32,211 nt of DNA, from the NCBI GenBank assembly GCA_903856295.1, contig CAIOBP010000189.1:1-32211 (forward strand). Reading direction: 5' to 3'. The stretch comes from an uncultured Rhodospirillales bacterium. GTDB lineage: Bacteria; Pseudomonadota; Alphaproteobacteria; Azospirillales; Azospirillaceae. Of the stretch, positions 6,461 through 14,362 are shown piece by piece; the first letter of the stretch is position 1, and every line of letters starts with the position of its first letter. Below the pieces are notes generated by a model. The model saw only the letters and a program-made list of their open reading frames with translations. It had not been told where the DNA came from and made no database searches. A program made the position numbers and the translations under genes.

Positions 6461-7164
6461 TGGGCCATCAGGATGTTCGGCTGGCGATCGGCATCGAGGC
6501 GCTGGTGATCTGGGCGGTGCGCGATCAGTGCTGTGACCGGGAAATTCCGGCGATGTTCGAAGCCGGGCTGAGCCGGAGCGGCGGCGATGGCGTGGCGGCG
6601 CTGATGCGCCGGGCGCGGCTGGGCCGCCGTGTCGATGGCGGCGGCGCCTATGCCGGCCGGCCGAGCAGCCTGCATCCCGATGCCGAGGCGGTAGCCGATG
6701 CGCTCGATCGGCTGGATTTCGAAACCAAACAGCTGGTCGAGGATCAGGCGCGGATCGGCGAGGCGCCGGTGTGGAGCGCCGGCCCGCAGGCGCTGGTACC
6801 AGTGGCCGGTGGTACCGGCTCCCATGTGGTGGTCCACGAGTGGGAGCCGGCGCCGGCCGGGGTGGCGGTGGTCAACGGCAAGGCGTTTGGCCCGGATGGC
6901 CGCTTGCCCGCCGGCAGCTGGTGTCTGCGCCGCGATGCGCGCTGCGACGGGACGCTGGTCGAGACGGTGCATGTGCGGGTCAGCTATTGCCCGGTGCGCG
7001 CCGAGCCGCCGGCCGAGTATTGCGAGTTCGTCAATTTGCTCTATCGCCGCTGGTGGCGGGGCCTGCGGCGGCTGCAGCGACTGATTGCTGTCGAGTCGCG
7101 GCCATTGCTGGCGCACCGGTTGACTCCGTTTGATCTGTGCGCTCAGCCTTGGGTGCGGCCTTAG
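6460..7164 (+). CDS. Hypothetical protein at the end of the early operon
   Basis: Family not recognised. The 234-residue protein has a helical N-terminus (IGIEALVIWAVRDQCCDREI), several cysteines (CCDR, CLRRDARC, SYCPVR, EYCEF) and a basic, tryptophan-containing C-terminal helix (LLYRRWWRGLRRLQRL). Spaced cysteines and basic helices would be compatible with nucleic-acid binding. The location just before the late region is where lambdoid phages place a late-gene activator or antiterminator such as Q, but I see no motif proving this. GGGAGG at 6445-6450 precedes both an in-frame GTG (6457) and the chosen ATG (6460), which overlaps the initiator stop. The 3' end meets the leftward HTH gene, with a 4-bp overlap. 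Confidence 0.65.
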   Translation: MGHQDVRLAIGIEALVIWAVRDQCCDREIPAMFEAGLSRSGGDGVAALMRRARLGRRVDGGGAYAGRPSSLHPDAEAVADALDRLDFETKQLVEDQARIGEAPVWSAGPQALVPVAGGTGSHVVVHEWEPAPAGVAVVNGKAFGPDGRLPAGSWCLRRDARCDGTLVETVHVRVSYCPVRAEPPAEYCEFVNLLYRRWWRGLRRLQRLIAVESRPLLAHRLTPFDLCAQPWVRP

Positions 7165-7388
7165 TCCAGGCCCCGGCAAGCCAAGACCACCGTTTTTGGC
7201 ACGGCGGACTCTCCAGCCTCATAGGCCGCCACCGTTCGCAGGCTAATGCCCAGTCTCTCGGCGGCGATGGTTTGCGTCAGTCCCTTGGATTTGCGCCAGG
7301 CGCTGAAAGCATCGGGGGACATCTCGAGAACTGGGGTAATTTCCCGGAGCTGGCCGGCCGTTATTGTCAACCCACAAAATGCGATCAT
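7161..7388 (-). CDS. Second HTH (XRE-family) transcriptional regulator
   Basis: This 75-residue leftward gene encodes a compact helix-turn-helix protein. MSPDAFSAWRKSKGLTQTIA followed by AERLGISLRTVAAYEAGESA is a clear XRE-type HTH with the LTQ...A..LG.S..TV..YE.G pattern. No dimerisation or protease domain is attached. ATG at complement 7386-7388 is chosen because the region upstream is AT-rich control DNA; no strong ribosome-binding site is visible, and an internal ATG at the MSPDAF position would still retain the HTH. It converges on the early operon and diverges from the terminase operon, so it is well placed to repress or time the late promoter. Confidence 0.75.
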   Translation of the reverse strand: MIAFCGLTITAGQLREITPVLEMSPDAFSAWRKSKGLTQTIAAERLGISLRTVAAYEAGESAVPKTVVLACRGLD

Positions 7389-7488
7389 CGCATCTTTTTG
7401 GGTTAAATATCGGCGATCAAAAATAACTGCTTGACATTTTCCGAGCCTGAGTTGACTTTCCGCTTCAGGCGAAATTTGTGTTTGTGCT
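7389..7488. promoter_or_regulatory. Control region between HTH regulator and terminase operon
   Basis: This AT-rich stretch holds TGGGTTAAATATC at 7399-7411, an exact 13-bp match to 973-985 beside CI. A palindrome GCGATCATCGC at 7381-7391 overlaps the HTH gene start. Two rightward -35-like boxes, TTGACA at 7431-7436 and TTGACT at 7452-7457, are followed by no strong -10. It is a likely operator and a possible late promoter region; which protein binds is unknown. Confidence 0.5.
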
Positions 7489-7522
7489 GACCCGGCCGGG
7501 AGACCCCCGCGCCGGGTCTTTT
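7489..7522 (+). terminator. Rho-independent terminator before the terminase operon
   Basis: GACCCGGC (7489-7496) pairs with GCCGGGTC (7511-7518) around a 14-nt loop and is followed by TTTT. It lies downstream of the -35-like boxes and upstream of the small terminase start, so it could be a checkpoint where late transcription is blocked unless antiterminated, as at lambda tR'. Confidence 0.75.
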
Positions 7523-7538
7523 GCGTTCTGGGGGTGTA

Positions 7539-8144
7539 ATGGGCGCTGACGGCGGTGAGCAGGAATTGAGCGCTGCGGGCTGGATGCGCTATTCGTTCCG
7601 CCTCTCCCCAGAGCAGCAAGCGTTCGTTGATGCCTATCTCGCCAATGGCGGCAATGGGACCAAGGCTTACCTCATCGCCTATCCGGAGTGCACGCGCGAG
7701 TCGGCTCGCCGGCTGGCGTCCGAACTGCTCAAAAATCCGGACATATCCTTGACACTTTCCGAGGCCAAGCGCGGTGCGGTCAAGCGGATGCTGGGGCGGT
7801 TCGAGGTGACGGCGGAGAGCTGGCTCGCGGTCCAGGCGGCCATGGCCTTTTTCAACCCGACCGACATTTTGTCGTATGACGGCCGGAGCCTAACCCTTAA
7901 GCCGACGACGGAAATCCCGCCGGAAGCGCTGGTGGCGATCAAGTCGGTCGAGGTTGCCGAGGGCAAGCTCAAGGTGCAGTTCGTCGATCGCCAGTCGGCG
8001 ATGGATGCGCTCGGGCGCTACCTCGGTCTGTTCAAGGATCGCTCCGAGGTCACCCTCGATGTCAGCCGCACGCTGGCGGATCAGCTGGGCGCGGCGCAGG
8101 CACGGCTGGCGGCGGCGGTGCCGGAGGGCTCGGCCCATGGCTAA
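7539..8144 (+). CDS. Terminase small subunit
   Basis: The 201-residue protein matches the Terminase_2 type of small subunit. Its N-terminal DNA-recognition region reads LSPEQQAFVDAYLANGGNGT and ASELLKNPDISLTLSEAKRG. Its C-terminal half has the family pattern of DILSYDGRSL, PPEALVAIKSVEV and VDRQSAMDALGRYLGLFKD. The small subunit recognises the packaging site on phage DNA and regulates the large subunit. ATG 7539 follows GGGGGTG; an upstream TTG at 7521 sits in the terminator and is not used. The stop overlaps the large-subunit start by eight bases. Confidence 0.88.
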   Translation: MGADGGEQELSAAGWMRYSFRLSPEQQAFVDAYLANGGNGTKAYLIAYPECTRESARRLASELLKNPDISLTLSEAKRGAVKRMLGRFEVTAESWLAVQAAMAFFNPTDILSYDGRSLTLKPTTEIPPEALVAIKSVEVAEGKLKVQFVDRQSAMDALGRYLGLFKDRSEVTLDVSRTLADQLGAAQARLAAAVPEGSAHG

Positions 8145-9654
8145 GGCAGCGAGCGCGGGGCCGGCCGAGGTCGAGCGGCGGCTGATCGAGTTCGTCGCCG
8201 GTTTCCGCCACGATCCGCTGGGCTTCGCGCGGGCGATGTGGCCGTGGTCCGAGCCGGGGCCGCTGGCGGCGGCGGCGGGACCGCGCCGCTGGCAGACCGA
8301 CATCCTGACTGAGATCGGCGCCCACCTCGCCAACCCCGCGAACCGCCACCAGCCGTTGCGCATCGCGGTGTCCTCGGGCCACGGCATCGGCAAGTCGGCG
8401 CTGATCGGCATGATCGATCATTGGGCGCGCTCGACCTGCGTCGATCACCGCACCGTGGTCACCGCCAACACCGGGGTGCAGCTGTTCAAAAAGACCTTAC
8501 CCGAGCTTGGGCGCTGGACGCGCACCGCGATCAACGCCCACTGGTTCGCGGTCGAGAGCACCTCGATCTCGGCGCGGGCGGTGGGGCATGAGGGATCGTG
8601 GCGCACCGATGGCGCGACCTGGAGCGAGCACAACACCGAGGCCTTCGCCGGGCTGCACAATCAGGGCCGGCGGATTTTGATGGTGTTCGATGAGGCCTCG
8701 GCAATTGCCGACAAGGTGTTCGAGGTCGCCGAGGGCGCGCTGACCGACGAGGGCACCGAGATCATCTGGCTGGTGTTCGGCAATCCCACCCGCAACACTG
8801 GCCGCTTCCGCGAGTGCTTCGGCAACGGCAAGTTCCGCCACCTGTGGCGGACTCGGCAGATCGACAGCCGCACGGTCGAGGGCACCAACCGCGCCTATCT
8901 TGACGGGCTGGTGACAACCTGGGGCGAGGACAGCGACTACGTCAAGGTCCGGGTGCGCGGGTTGTTTCCCTCGGCGTCGGACCGTCAGTTCATCAGCGAC
9001 GATCTGGTGTCCGGGGCGATGGACCCGGCGCGCGAGGTCCATGTCGATCGCAACGATCCGCTGATCATGGGCGTCGATGTGGCGCGCGGTGGCGCCGACG
9101 GCACGGTGCTGCGCTTTCGGCGCGGCCGGGATGGCCGTTCGATTCCGCCGGTGCGCTTGCGGGTGCGCGACACCATGGAGATCGCGGCGCGGGTGGTCGA
9201 GCAGCGGACGCGCTGGGGCGTCGATCAAATCTTCGTCGATGGCGGCGGCGTCGGCGGCGGCGTCTGTGACCGGCTGCGCCAGCTCGGGGTTCCGTACATC
9301 GAGGTCCAGTTCGGCGCCAGGGCTGATGGTGGCGCCCGGGTCGAGGGCGAGGTGTTTGCCAATAAGCGCGCCGAGATGTGGGGCGCGGTCCGGATTTGGT
9401 TGAAAACCGGCACCCTTGAGGATGATCCGCTGCTGCGCGGCGATCTCTGCGGCCCGGAATACGGCTACGTGCTGCGCGATGGCCGCGACGCCATCCTGCT
9501 GGAGTCCAAGGACGCCATGCGCGATCGCGGCCTGTCCTCACCCGATGATGGCGACGCCTTCGCCCTGACCTTTGCCTATCCGGTGACCCTGGCCAGTGCC
9601 CGACCCGGGCCGGGCCAGACGCGGCCGAGTTGCGACTACGATCCCTTTTCGTGA
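8137..9654 (+). CDS. Terminase large subunit
   Basis: The 505-residue protein is the packaging motor. Its ATPase domain has a Walker A motif (SSGHGIGKSAL, residues 79-89) and Walker B (ILMVFDEAS, with Asp185-Glu186). The C-terminal RNase H-like nuclease has acidic residues in MGVDVARGGAD (Asp314), IFVDGGGVGGG (Asp368) and SPDDGDAFAL near the end. It hydrolyses ATP to pump DNA into the prohead through the portal and cuts the concatemer. ATG 8137 overlaps the small-subunit stop. Length and motif order are normal for the family. Confidence 0.95.
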   Translation: MAKAASAGPAEVERRLIEFVAGFRHDPLGFARAMWPWSEPGPLAAAAGPRRWQTDILTEIGAHLANPANRHQPLRIAVSSGHGIGKSALIGMIDHWARSTCVDHRTVVTANTGVQLFKKTLPELGRWTRTAINAHWFAVESTSISARAVGHEGSWRTDGATWSEHNTEAFAGLHNQGRRILMVFDEASAIADKVFEVAEGALTDEGTEIIWLVFGNPTRNTGRFRECFGNGKFRHLWRTRQIDSRTVEGTNRAYLDGLVTTWGEDSDYVKVRVRGLFPSASDRQFISDDLVSGAMDPAREVHVDRNDPLIMGVDVARGGADGTVLRFRRGRDGRSIPPVRLRVRDTMEIAARVVEQRTRWGVDQIFVDGGGVGGGVCDRLRQLGVPYIEVQFGARADGGARVEGEVFANKRAEMWGAVRIWLKTGTLEDDPLLRGDLCGPEYGYVLRDGRDAILLESKDAMRDRGLSSPDDGDAFALTFAYPVTLASARPGPGQTRPSCDYDPFS

Positions 9655-9665
9655 TGGAGACAACC

Positions 9666-9875
9666 ATGTGCATGGGTGCCAGCGTTCCCGATCCGCCGCC
9701 GCCGCCACCGCCGCCCGCGCCGCCGCCGCAGCTGCCGGATAAGCAGGTGCAGGATGCCGGTGCGGCGGCTGCGGCCAAGGCGCGGATGGCGTCGGCTGGG
9801 GGCACGGTGCTGACCGGCCCGAAGGGTCTGGAGACGCCGCCCCAGACCACGCGCAAAACCCTGCTGGGGGGATAA
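9666..9875 (+). CDS. Small proline-rich protein between terminase and portal
   Basis: The 69-residue product starts MCMGASVPD and contains a run of prolines broken by alanine (PPPPPPPPAPPPQLP), followed by an alanine-rich helix and GGTVLTGPKGLE. Small proline-rich proteins of this shape occur just before the connector gene in many podoviruses; their role is unknown. GGAG at 9656-9659 favours the ATG at 9666 over the one at 9654, which overlaps the terminase stop but lacks a ribosome-binding site. The portal ATG follows three bases after its stop. Confidence 0.7.
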   Translation: MCMGASVPDPPPPPPPPAPPPQLPDKQVQDAGAAAAAKARMASAGGTVLTGPKGLETPPQTTRKTLLGG

Positions 9876-9878
9876 GCG

Positions 9879-11600
9879 ATGGCCTCCGTCGCCCCTGTGG
9901 CCGTGGCGCCCCGGTCGCCGCAGCTGCTGTCTCCCGATCAGATCATGGCGTTGCGCAAGGCGCTCGACCGCCGGCTGGTCGATCTGGAAAAGCAGCGGCT
10001 GCCTTGGCTGTATCATTGGCGCGAGATCGGCAAGGTGATTCTGCCCCGGCTGGGCCGCTGGCTGGCGATTGCCAACGATCCGACCAGGGGGACGCCGAAA
10101 ACCCAGGCGATCATCGATTCCACCGCCGGGGTCAGCGCCACCCGTTTCGCCTCCGGGCTGATGGCCGGGGTGACCAGCCCGGCGCGGCCCTGGTTCGCGC
10201 TGACCGTGCCCGACCAGCAGCGGGCGAGTGCGGCAGCGGTCAAGCTGTGGCTCGACGAGGTGGGCAAGCGGATTTCGCGGGTGTTCGCCGAAAGCAATTT
10301 CTACCGCTCGATCGCGATGCTCTATCAGGAGATCGCGCTCTTCGGCACCGGCGTCATGCTGATCAGCGAGGATTACCACGATGTGATCCGCTGCTATCCG
10401 CTGACGGCGGGCGAGTACTTTCTGGCGGTCGATGAACGGCTTGAGCCTTCGGCGCTCTACCGGCGCTTTGTGATGTCGGTCGAGCAGCTGGTCGGACAGT
10501 TCGGTCTGGCGGCGTGTTCCGATCAGGTGCAGGCGCTCCACCGCACCGGCCAGATCGATACCGAGGTGATCGTCGCCCATGCCATCGAGCACAACAGCGG
10601 CCGGATCGAGGGCGCGCCCGGACCCAAAGGCATGGCATGGCGGGAAACCTATTGGGAGCTGGGCACCAGCTGTACCGGCGTGCTCCAGGTCAAGGGCTAT
10701 CACGAGCGGCCGTTTCTGGCGGCGCGCTGGGAGGTCACGGCCAACGATGTCTATGGGTCTAGCCCGGGCATGACGGCGCTGGGCCAGATCAAGGCGTTGC
10801 AAAAGGCGCAGCTGCGCAAGGCTCAGCTGGTCGATCAGCTGGCAATGCCGCACCGGGTGGCGCCGGCGGTGCTGGCGGGCGAGCGGATGCTGCCGGGCGA
10901 GATCAGCTATGTGCCCCAGGGCCAGCTCAATGTCGAGATCAAGCCGTCCTACGTGCCGCACCCCTCGGCGCTGTCGGCGGTCGATGCCGTGGTTACGGAA
11001 ATCCAGCGGCGGATCAAGTCGATCTTCTTCGAAGATTTGTTCTTGATGATCGATCAGCTGGACACCGTGCGCACCGCCACCGAGATCGCTGAGCGCAAAA
11101 CCGAGAAGATGATGATGCTCGGGCCGGCGCTGGAACGGCTGCACGATGAGTTGTTGTCGCCGGCGGTCGAGCGGAGCTTCGCGATCATGCTGCGCGGCGG
11201 GCTGTTGCCGCCGCCGCCGGCCGAACTGCATGGCCGCTTTGTCGGCGTCGAGTTTATCTCGACCATGGCCCAGGCCCAGAAGGCGGTGGCGACCACCGGC
11301 ATCGAGCGGCTGGTGGCCTTCATCGGCAACCTCGCCGGGGCGCTGCCGACCGCGCTCGACAAGCTCAATGTCGATGAAACCATCGACGAATATGGCGAGG
11401 CCCTCGGGGTCTGTCCGAAGGTGGTCAACGACGACAAGCAGGCCCAGGCGATCCGCCAGCAGCGCCAGCAGCAGCAACAGCAGCAGCAGGCGCTGCAAAC
11501 CAGCATGGCGGCGGTCCAGGGCGCACAGGGGCTGAGCCAGACCGATGTCGGCGGCGGCCAGAACGCGCTGCAAATGATGCTGGGGAGGGGGGGAGCATGA
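9879..11600 (+). CDS. Portal (T7-type head-tail connector) protein
   Basis: The 573-residue protein resembles the podoviral head-to-tail connecting family. Typical segments are WLYHWREIGKVILPRLGRW, DSTAGVSATRFASGLMAGVT, SPARPWFAL, RSIAMLYQEIALFGTGVMLI and GLLPPPPAEL. Twelve subunits should form the ring through which DNA enters and leaves the capsid. It is slightly longer than T7 gp8. The C-terminal tail has a run of glutamines at about residues 527-537, encoded by CAG/CAA repeats, which is probably flexible and may vary in length. The stop overlaps the next ATG (ATGA). Confidence 0.9.
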   Translation: MASVAPVAVAPRSPQLLSPDQIMALRKALDRRLVDLEKQRLPWLYHWREIGKVILPRLGRWLAIANDPTRGTPKTQAIIDSTAGVSATRFASGLMAGVTSPARPWFALTVPDQQRASAAAVKLWLDEVGKRISRVFAESNFYRSIAMLYQEIALFGTGVMLISEDYHDVIRCYPLTAGEYFLAVDERLEPSALYRRFVMSVEQLVGQFGLAACSDQVQALHRTGQIDTEVIVAHAIEHNSGRIEGAPGPKGMAWRETYWELGTSCTGVLQVKGYHERPFLAARWEVTANDVYGSSPGMTALGQIKALQKAQLRKAQLVDQLAMPHRVAPAVLAGERMLPGEISYVPQGQLNVEIKPSYVPHPSALSAVDAVVTEIQRRIKSIFFEDLFLMIDQLDTVRTATEIAERKTEKMMMLGPALERLHDELLSPAVERSFAIMLRGGLLPPPPAELHGRFVGVEFISTMAQAQKAVATTGIERLVAFIGNLAGALPTALDKLNVDETIDEYGEALGVCPKVVNDDKQAQAIRQQRQQQQQQQQALQTSMAAVQGAQGLSQTDVGGGQNALQMMLGRGGA

Positions 11601-11932
11601 GCGACGCCGACCTGTTCAGCGATGACGATGCTGAGGCGATCGGGGCGGCCAAGCGGCTCTCCGATCAGGCCGACAACGACCTCATCGCGCTGATGGCCGC
11701 TGCGGGCGGCCGGCGCGTCATGGCGGCATTGCTCGACCGCTGCGGTCTCGGCCGCACCAGCTTTATCGGCGCCCGCCCCGAACCGATGATCACCGCCTTC
11801 CTCGAAGGCGAACGCAACATCGGCCTGGAGTATCTCGCCCGTATTCGCCGGCTGTGTCCCGATCGCTATCTGGCGATGCTCAAGGAACAGCTGGATCAGG
11901 AATCCGCCAGTTCTGGCGGCTGTAACGCGTAG
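11597..11932 (+). CDS. Bbp19-like phage protein
   Basis: The 111-residue protein resembles the Bbp19-like family named after Bordetella phage BPP-1: an N-terminal variable part, then GGRRVMAALLDRCGLGRTSF, TAFLEGERNIGLEYLARIRR and PDRYLAMLKEQ. The gene lies between portal and scaffold, the expected place. Its molecular role is not established to my knowledge. It is translationally coupled to the portal gene. Its stop codon lies inside a 19-bp sequence that recurs just before the capsid gene. Confidence 0.8.
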   Translation: MSDADLFSDDDAEAIGAAKRLSDQADNDLIALMAAAGGRRVMAALLDRCGLGRTSFIGARPEPMITAFLEGERNIGLEYLARIRRLCPDRYLAMLKEQLDQESASSGGCNA

Positions 11933-11938
11933 CACCTT
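11920..11938 (+). repeat. 19-bp repeat upstream of scaffold gene (copy 1)
   Basis: CTGTAACGCGTAGCACCTT spans the end of the Bbp19-like gene and precedes the scaffold ATG by 14 bases. It matches 12714-12732 at 18 of 19 positions. Confidence 0.85.
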
Positions 11939-11952
11939 TCAGGAGATCACAA

Positions 11953-12615
11953 ATGAGCGACCTAGCTCCTGCCGCAGCGCCTGCGGCGGAAACGCCCCCG
12001 GCTGCCCCGGCGGCGACCGCACCGATCAGCCTGCTGTCAACCCCGCCGCTGGCGGCTCCGCCCCCGGCCGGCGGTGAAACCCCGGCTCCGGCTCCGGCCG
12101 CGGACACGCCCCCGGCCGAGGGCGAGACGCCGGCCGAGGCGCCGAAACCGCCCGATTACAGCGCGATCACGCTGCCCGAGGGCGTGACCGAGGGGGCAGT
12201 GTATGACGCCTTCAAGGAGGCGGCGGGCAAGAGCGGTCTGGCGCCCGAGGCGGCCCAGGCGCTGGTCGATGCCGTTGGCCCCAAGCTGGCCGAACAGGTC
12301 AAGGCCCAGCTCGAAGCCCCGTACAAGGCCTGGACCGAGACCCAAACCGCATGGGTCGAGGAGATCAAGGCCGATCCCGTGATTGGCGGCGCCAAGCTCG
12401 ATGAGAATCTGGCGATGGCAGCGACGGCGCTCGACGCTTTCGGCGGCCAGAAGCTGCGTGAAGCCCTGGACTTTACGGGCGCGGGCAACAATCCCGAGGT
12501 CGTCAAGGCGTTCATCCAGATGGGCAAGATGCTGACCGAGGGCAAGTTCATCCCCGGCTCGCCGCCGCCCCAGGCCAAGTCCGCCGCCAAAACCCTCTAC
12601 CCCGACATGGCCTGA
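11953..12615 (+). CDS. Capsid scaffolding protein
   Basis: The 220-residue protein has an alanine/proline-rich, disordered N-terminal third. A helical body follows, starting YSAITLPEGVTEGAVYDAF and including APEAAQALVDAVGPKLAEQV. The segment WVEEIKADPVIGG, FGGQKLREALDFTGAGNNPE and VVKAFIQMGKMLTEG is typical of scaffolds beside BPP-1-type and other podoviral capsid genes. Scaffolds shape the prohead and leave before or during packaging. AGGAG lies seven bases before the ATG. Its place between the Bbp19-like gene and the major capsid gene supports the call. Confidence 0.8.
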   Translation: MSDLAPAAAPAAETPPAAPAATAPISLLSTPPLAAPPPAGGETPAPAPAADTPPAEGETPAEAPKPPDYSAITLPEGVTEGAVYDAFKEAAGKSGLAPEAAQALVDAVGPKLAEQVKAQLEAPYKAWTETQTAWVEEIKADPVIGGAKLDENLAMAATALDAFGGQKLREALDFTGAGNNPEVVKAFIQMGKMLTEGKFIPGSPPPQAKSAAKTLYPDMA

Positions 12616-12743
12616 CCCGTCGGGGCGAACTCTCCCCCTGCTGTCACCACACCAACGAGCATTAACCCGACATAGCCAAGGCAATTCGGGATTGCCTCCG
12701 CTTGTCTTCACCACTGTAACGCGTAGAACCTTGAGGTATTATC
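12616..12743 (+). promoter_or_regulatory. Capsid-gene leader with hairpin
   Basis: This 128-bp gap precedes the capsid gene. It holds a 7-bp stem AGGCAAT/ATTGCCT (12679-12685 and 12691-12697) with a five-base loop and no following U-tract, so it is more likely an mRNA-stabilising or processing hairpin than a terminator. Copy 2 of the 19-bp repeat and a GAGG site follow. No clear promoter is seen. Confidence 0.4.
12714..12732 (+). repeat. 19-bp repeat upstream of capsid gene (copy 2)
   Basis: CTGTAACGCGTAGAACCTT differs from the copy at 11920-11938 at one base and ends 11 bases before the capsid ATG. Confidence 0.85.
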
Positions 12744-13763
12744 ATGACCACACTCGCGACCAACAATTCGACCCTGGCGGATTGGTCCAAACGCCAGGAT
12801 CCTGACGGCAAGATCGCCAAGATTGGTGAGTTGCTGAACCAGAGCAATGAAATCCTGGAAGATGCGGTGTTCGTTGAAGGCAATCTGCCGACCGGTCACC
12901 GCTTCACCCTGCGCACCGGCCTGCCGACGGTCTATTACCGTCTGCTCGGTCAGGGCGTGCCGACCAGCAAATCCACCACCACCCAGGTCGACGAGGCCTG
13001 CGGCATCCTGGAGGCGCGCAGCTATATCGATGTCGAGCTGGCTAAGCTCAACGGCAATTCCGCCGCGTTCCGGCTGTCCGAAGACAGCGCCTTCCTCGAA
13101 GCGATGAACCAGACCTTCGTCTCCAACCTGCTGAATGGCAACCCGGCCCTCGATCCCCGGCAAATCCTCGGTCTCATGACCCGGTACTCGTCGCTGTCCG
13201 CCGGCAACGGCCAGAACATTCTCGATGGCGGTGGCTCCGGGACTGACAATACCTCGGTGTGGCTGATCGGCTGGGGCGATGACACCATTGCCTGCCCGTT
13301 TCCCAAGGGCTCGACCGCCGGCCTGATGCACCAGGATTTGGGTGAGGAATCGGTGCCCGACTCCAATGGTAATTATTATCAGGCGCTGCGCACGCTCTAT
13401 CAGTGGAAGAATGGCCTGATGGTCAAGGATTGGCGCTATGCCGTGCGCATCGGCAATATCGATGTCTCCGATCTGGTCGGGCAGAGCGGAACCCAGGCCG
13501 CGACCGCCGCCACCGCGCTGATCAATCTGATGAGCCGGGCGATCGACCGCATTCCGTTCCCGGGCAAGTGCCGGCTGGCCTTCTATGCCAACCGCACGGT
13601 CTACTCGATGTTGCGCATCGCCGCGCTCAACAAGAGCCAGAACGCGCTGAGCATCGAAGCCGCGTTGTCGCAGTTCGGTACGCCCTATGCCCTGACCAAG
13701 TTCCAGGGCATCCCCCTGCGCAAGGTTGACCAGATCGGCACCGCCGAGACGCGGGTGACCTGA
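12744..13763 (+). CDS. Major capsid protein (BPP-1 Bbp17-like)
   Basis: The 339-residue protein fits the HK97-fold capsid family of BPP-1-like podoviruses. Characteristic segments are ADWSKRQDPDGKIAKIGELL, NEILEDAVFVEGN, TGHRFTLRTGLPTVYYRLL, SAAFRLSEDSAFLEAMNQTF and QNALSIEAALSQFGTPYALT near the end. It should form the icosahedral shell. GAGG lies seven bases before the ATG. Its neighbours (scaffold upstream, cement protein downstream) give the same order as in BPP-1. There is no fused protease domain, so maturation probably relies on the separate scaffold. Confidence 0.9.
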   Translation: MTTLATNNSTLADWSKRQDPDGKIAKIGELLNQSNEILEDAVFVEGNLPTGHRFTLRTGLPTVYYRLLGQGVPTSKSTTTQVDEACGILEARSYIDVELAKLNGNSAAFRLSEDSAFLEAMNQTFVSNLLNGNPALDPRQILGLMTRYSSLSAGNGQNILDGGGSGTDNTSVWLIGWGDDTIACPFPKGSTAGLMHQDLGEESVPDSNGNYYQALRTLYQWKNGLMVKDWRYAVRIGNIDVSDLVGQSGTQAATAATALINLMSRAIDRIPFPGKCRLAFYANRTVYSMLRIAALNKSQNALSIEAALSQFGTPYALTKFQGIPLRKVDQIGTAETRVT

Positions 13764-13815
13764 CCCGCGCCGGCCCACGCCCGCTCCTCCCACCGAACTC
13801 ACAGGAACAGCGACC

Positions 13816-14283
13816 ATGTATGTTGACGCCAATCTTATCGTATCGGGGTCGATTTCCGGCAACACGATCACCGGCCAGACCATCACTGGCACCGATACCA
13901 GTGTGCTCTCGACCAACGCCATCGACCTCGGTACCGCCCGTGACCTGGGCAGCGGCGAGGATCTGATGATGCGGACCTCTGTCGTCACCGCCTTCAGCGG
14001 CGGCACTTCGGCCGAGTTCCAGGCGATCATCGCCGACAACGCCGCGCTGTCGTCGAATGTCACGGTGATCGGCTCCACCGGGGCGATCGCCATCGCCTCG
14101 CTGACGGCCGGCGCCCGCTTCGCGGTTGACCTCTCGCCGCGCATCGGCTCGCTCGGCAAGCGCTATGTCGGCCTGCGGGCGGTGCTGGTCGGGGCGGTGA
14201 CCGCCGGGGCGATCCTGGCCGATTACGGCATCGACCTCGAAGACGGCGGCAAGTTCTACCCGGTCGGCTTCACGATCAGCTGA
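13816..14283 (+). CDS. Capsid cement protein (Bbp16-like)
   Basis: The 155-residue protein resembles Bbp16, the cementing protein of phage BPP-1. Matching features are LSTNAIDLGTARDLGSGEDL near residue 40, the run of beta-strands with SSNVTVIGSTGAIAIASLTAG, and KRYVGLRAVLVGAVTAGAIL towards the C-terminus. Such proteins bind outside the capsid at symmetry axes and stabilise it. The first 28 residues are rich in Ser, Thr, Gly and Ile (GSISGNTITGQTITGTD), which may form an extended arm. CAGGAA precedes the ATG. The gene is followed by a strong terminator. Confidence 0.85.
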   Translation: MYVDANLIVSGSISGNTITGQTITGTDTSVLSTNAIDLGTARDLGSGEDLMMRTSVVTAFSGGTSAEFQAIIADNAALSSNVTVIGSTGAIAIASLTAGARFAVDLSPRIGSLGKRYVGLRAVLVGAVTAGAILADYGIDLEDGGKFYPVGFTIS

Positions 14284-14308
14284 TCGCCATTCCATGACTG
14301 GACTTGGT

Positions 14309-14345
14309 CGGGCGTCGGGGCTTCCCCGGCGCCCGATTTTTTTTT
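14309..14345 (+). terminator. Strong Rho-independent terminator after capsid genes
   Basis: A 12-bp stem (CGGGCGTCGGGG with CCCCGGCGCCCG, one G-U pair) closes a three-base CTT loop and is followed by A and nine T residues. It separates the capsid genes from the tail genes and probably lowers downstream expression relative to capsid proteins. Confidence 0.9.
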
Positions 14346-14362
14346 GAGAAGGCCGCGCCGCC

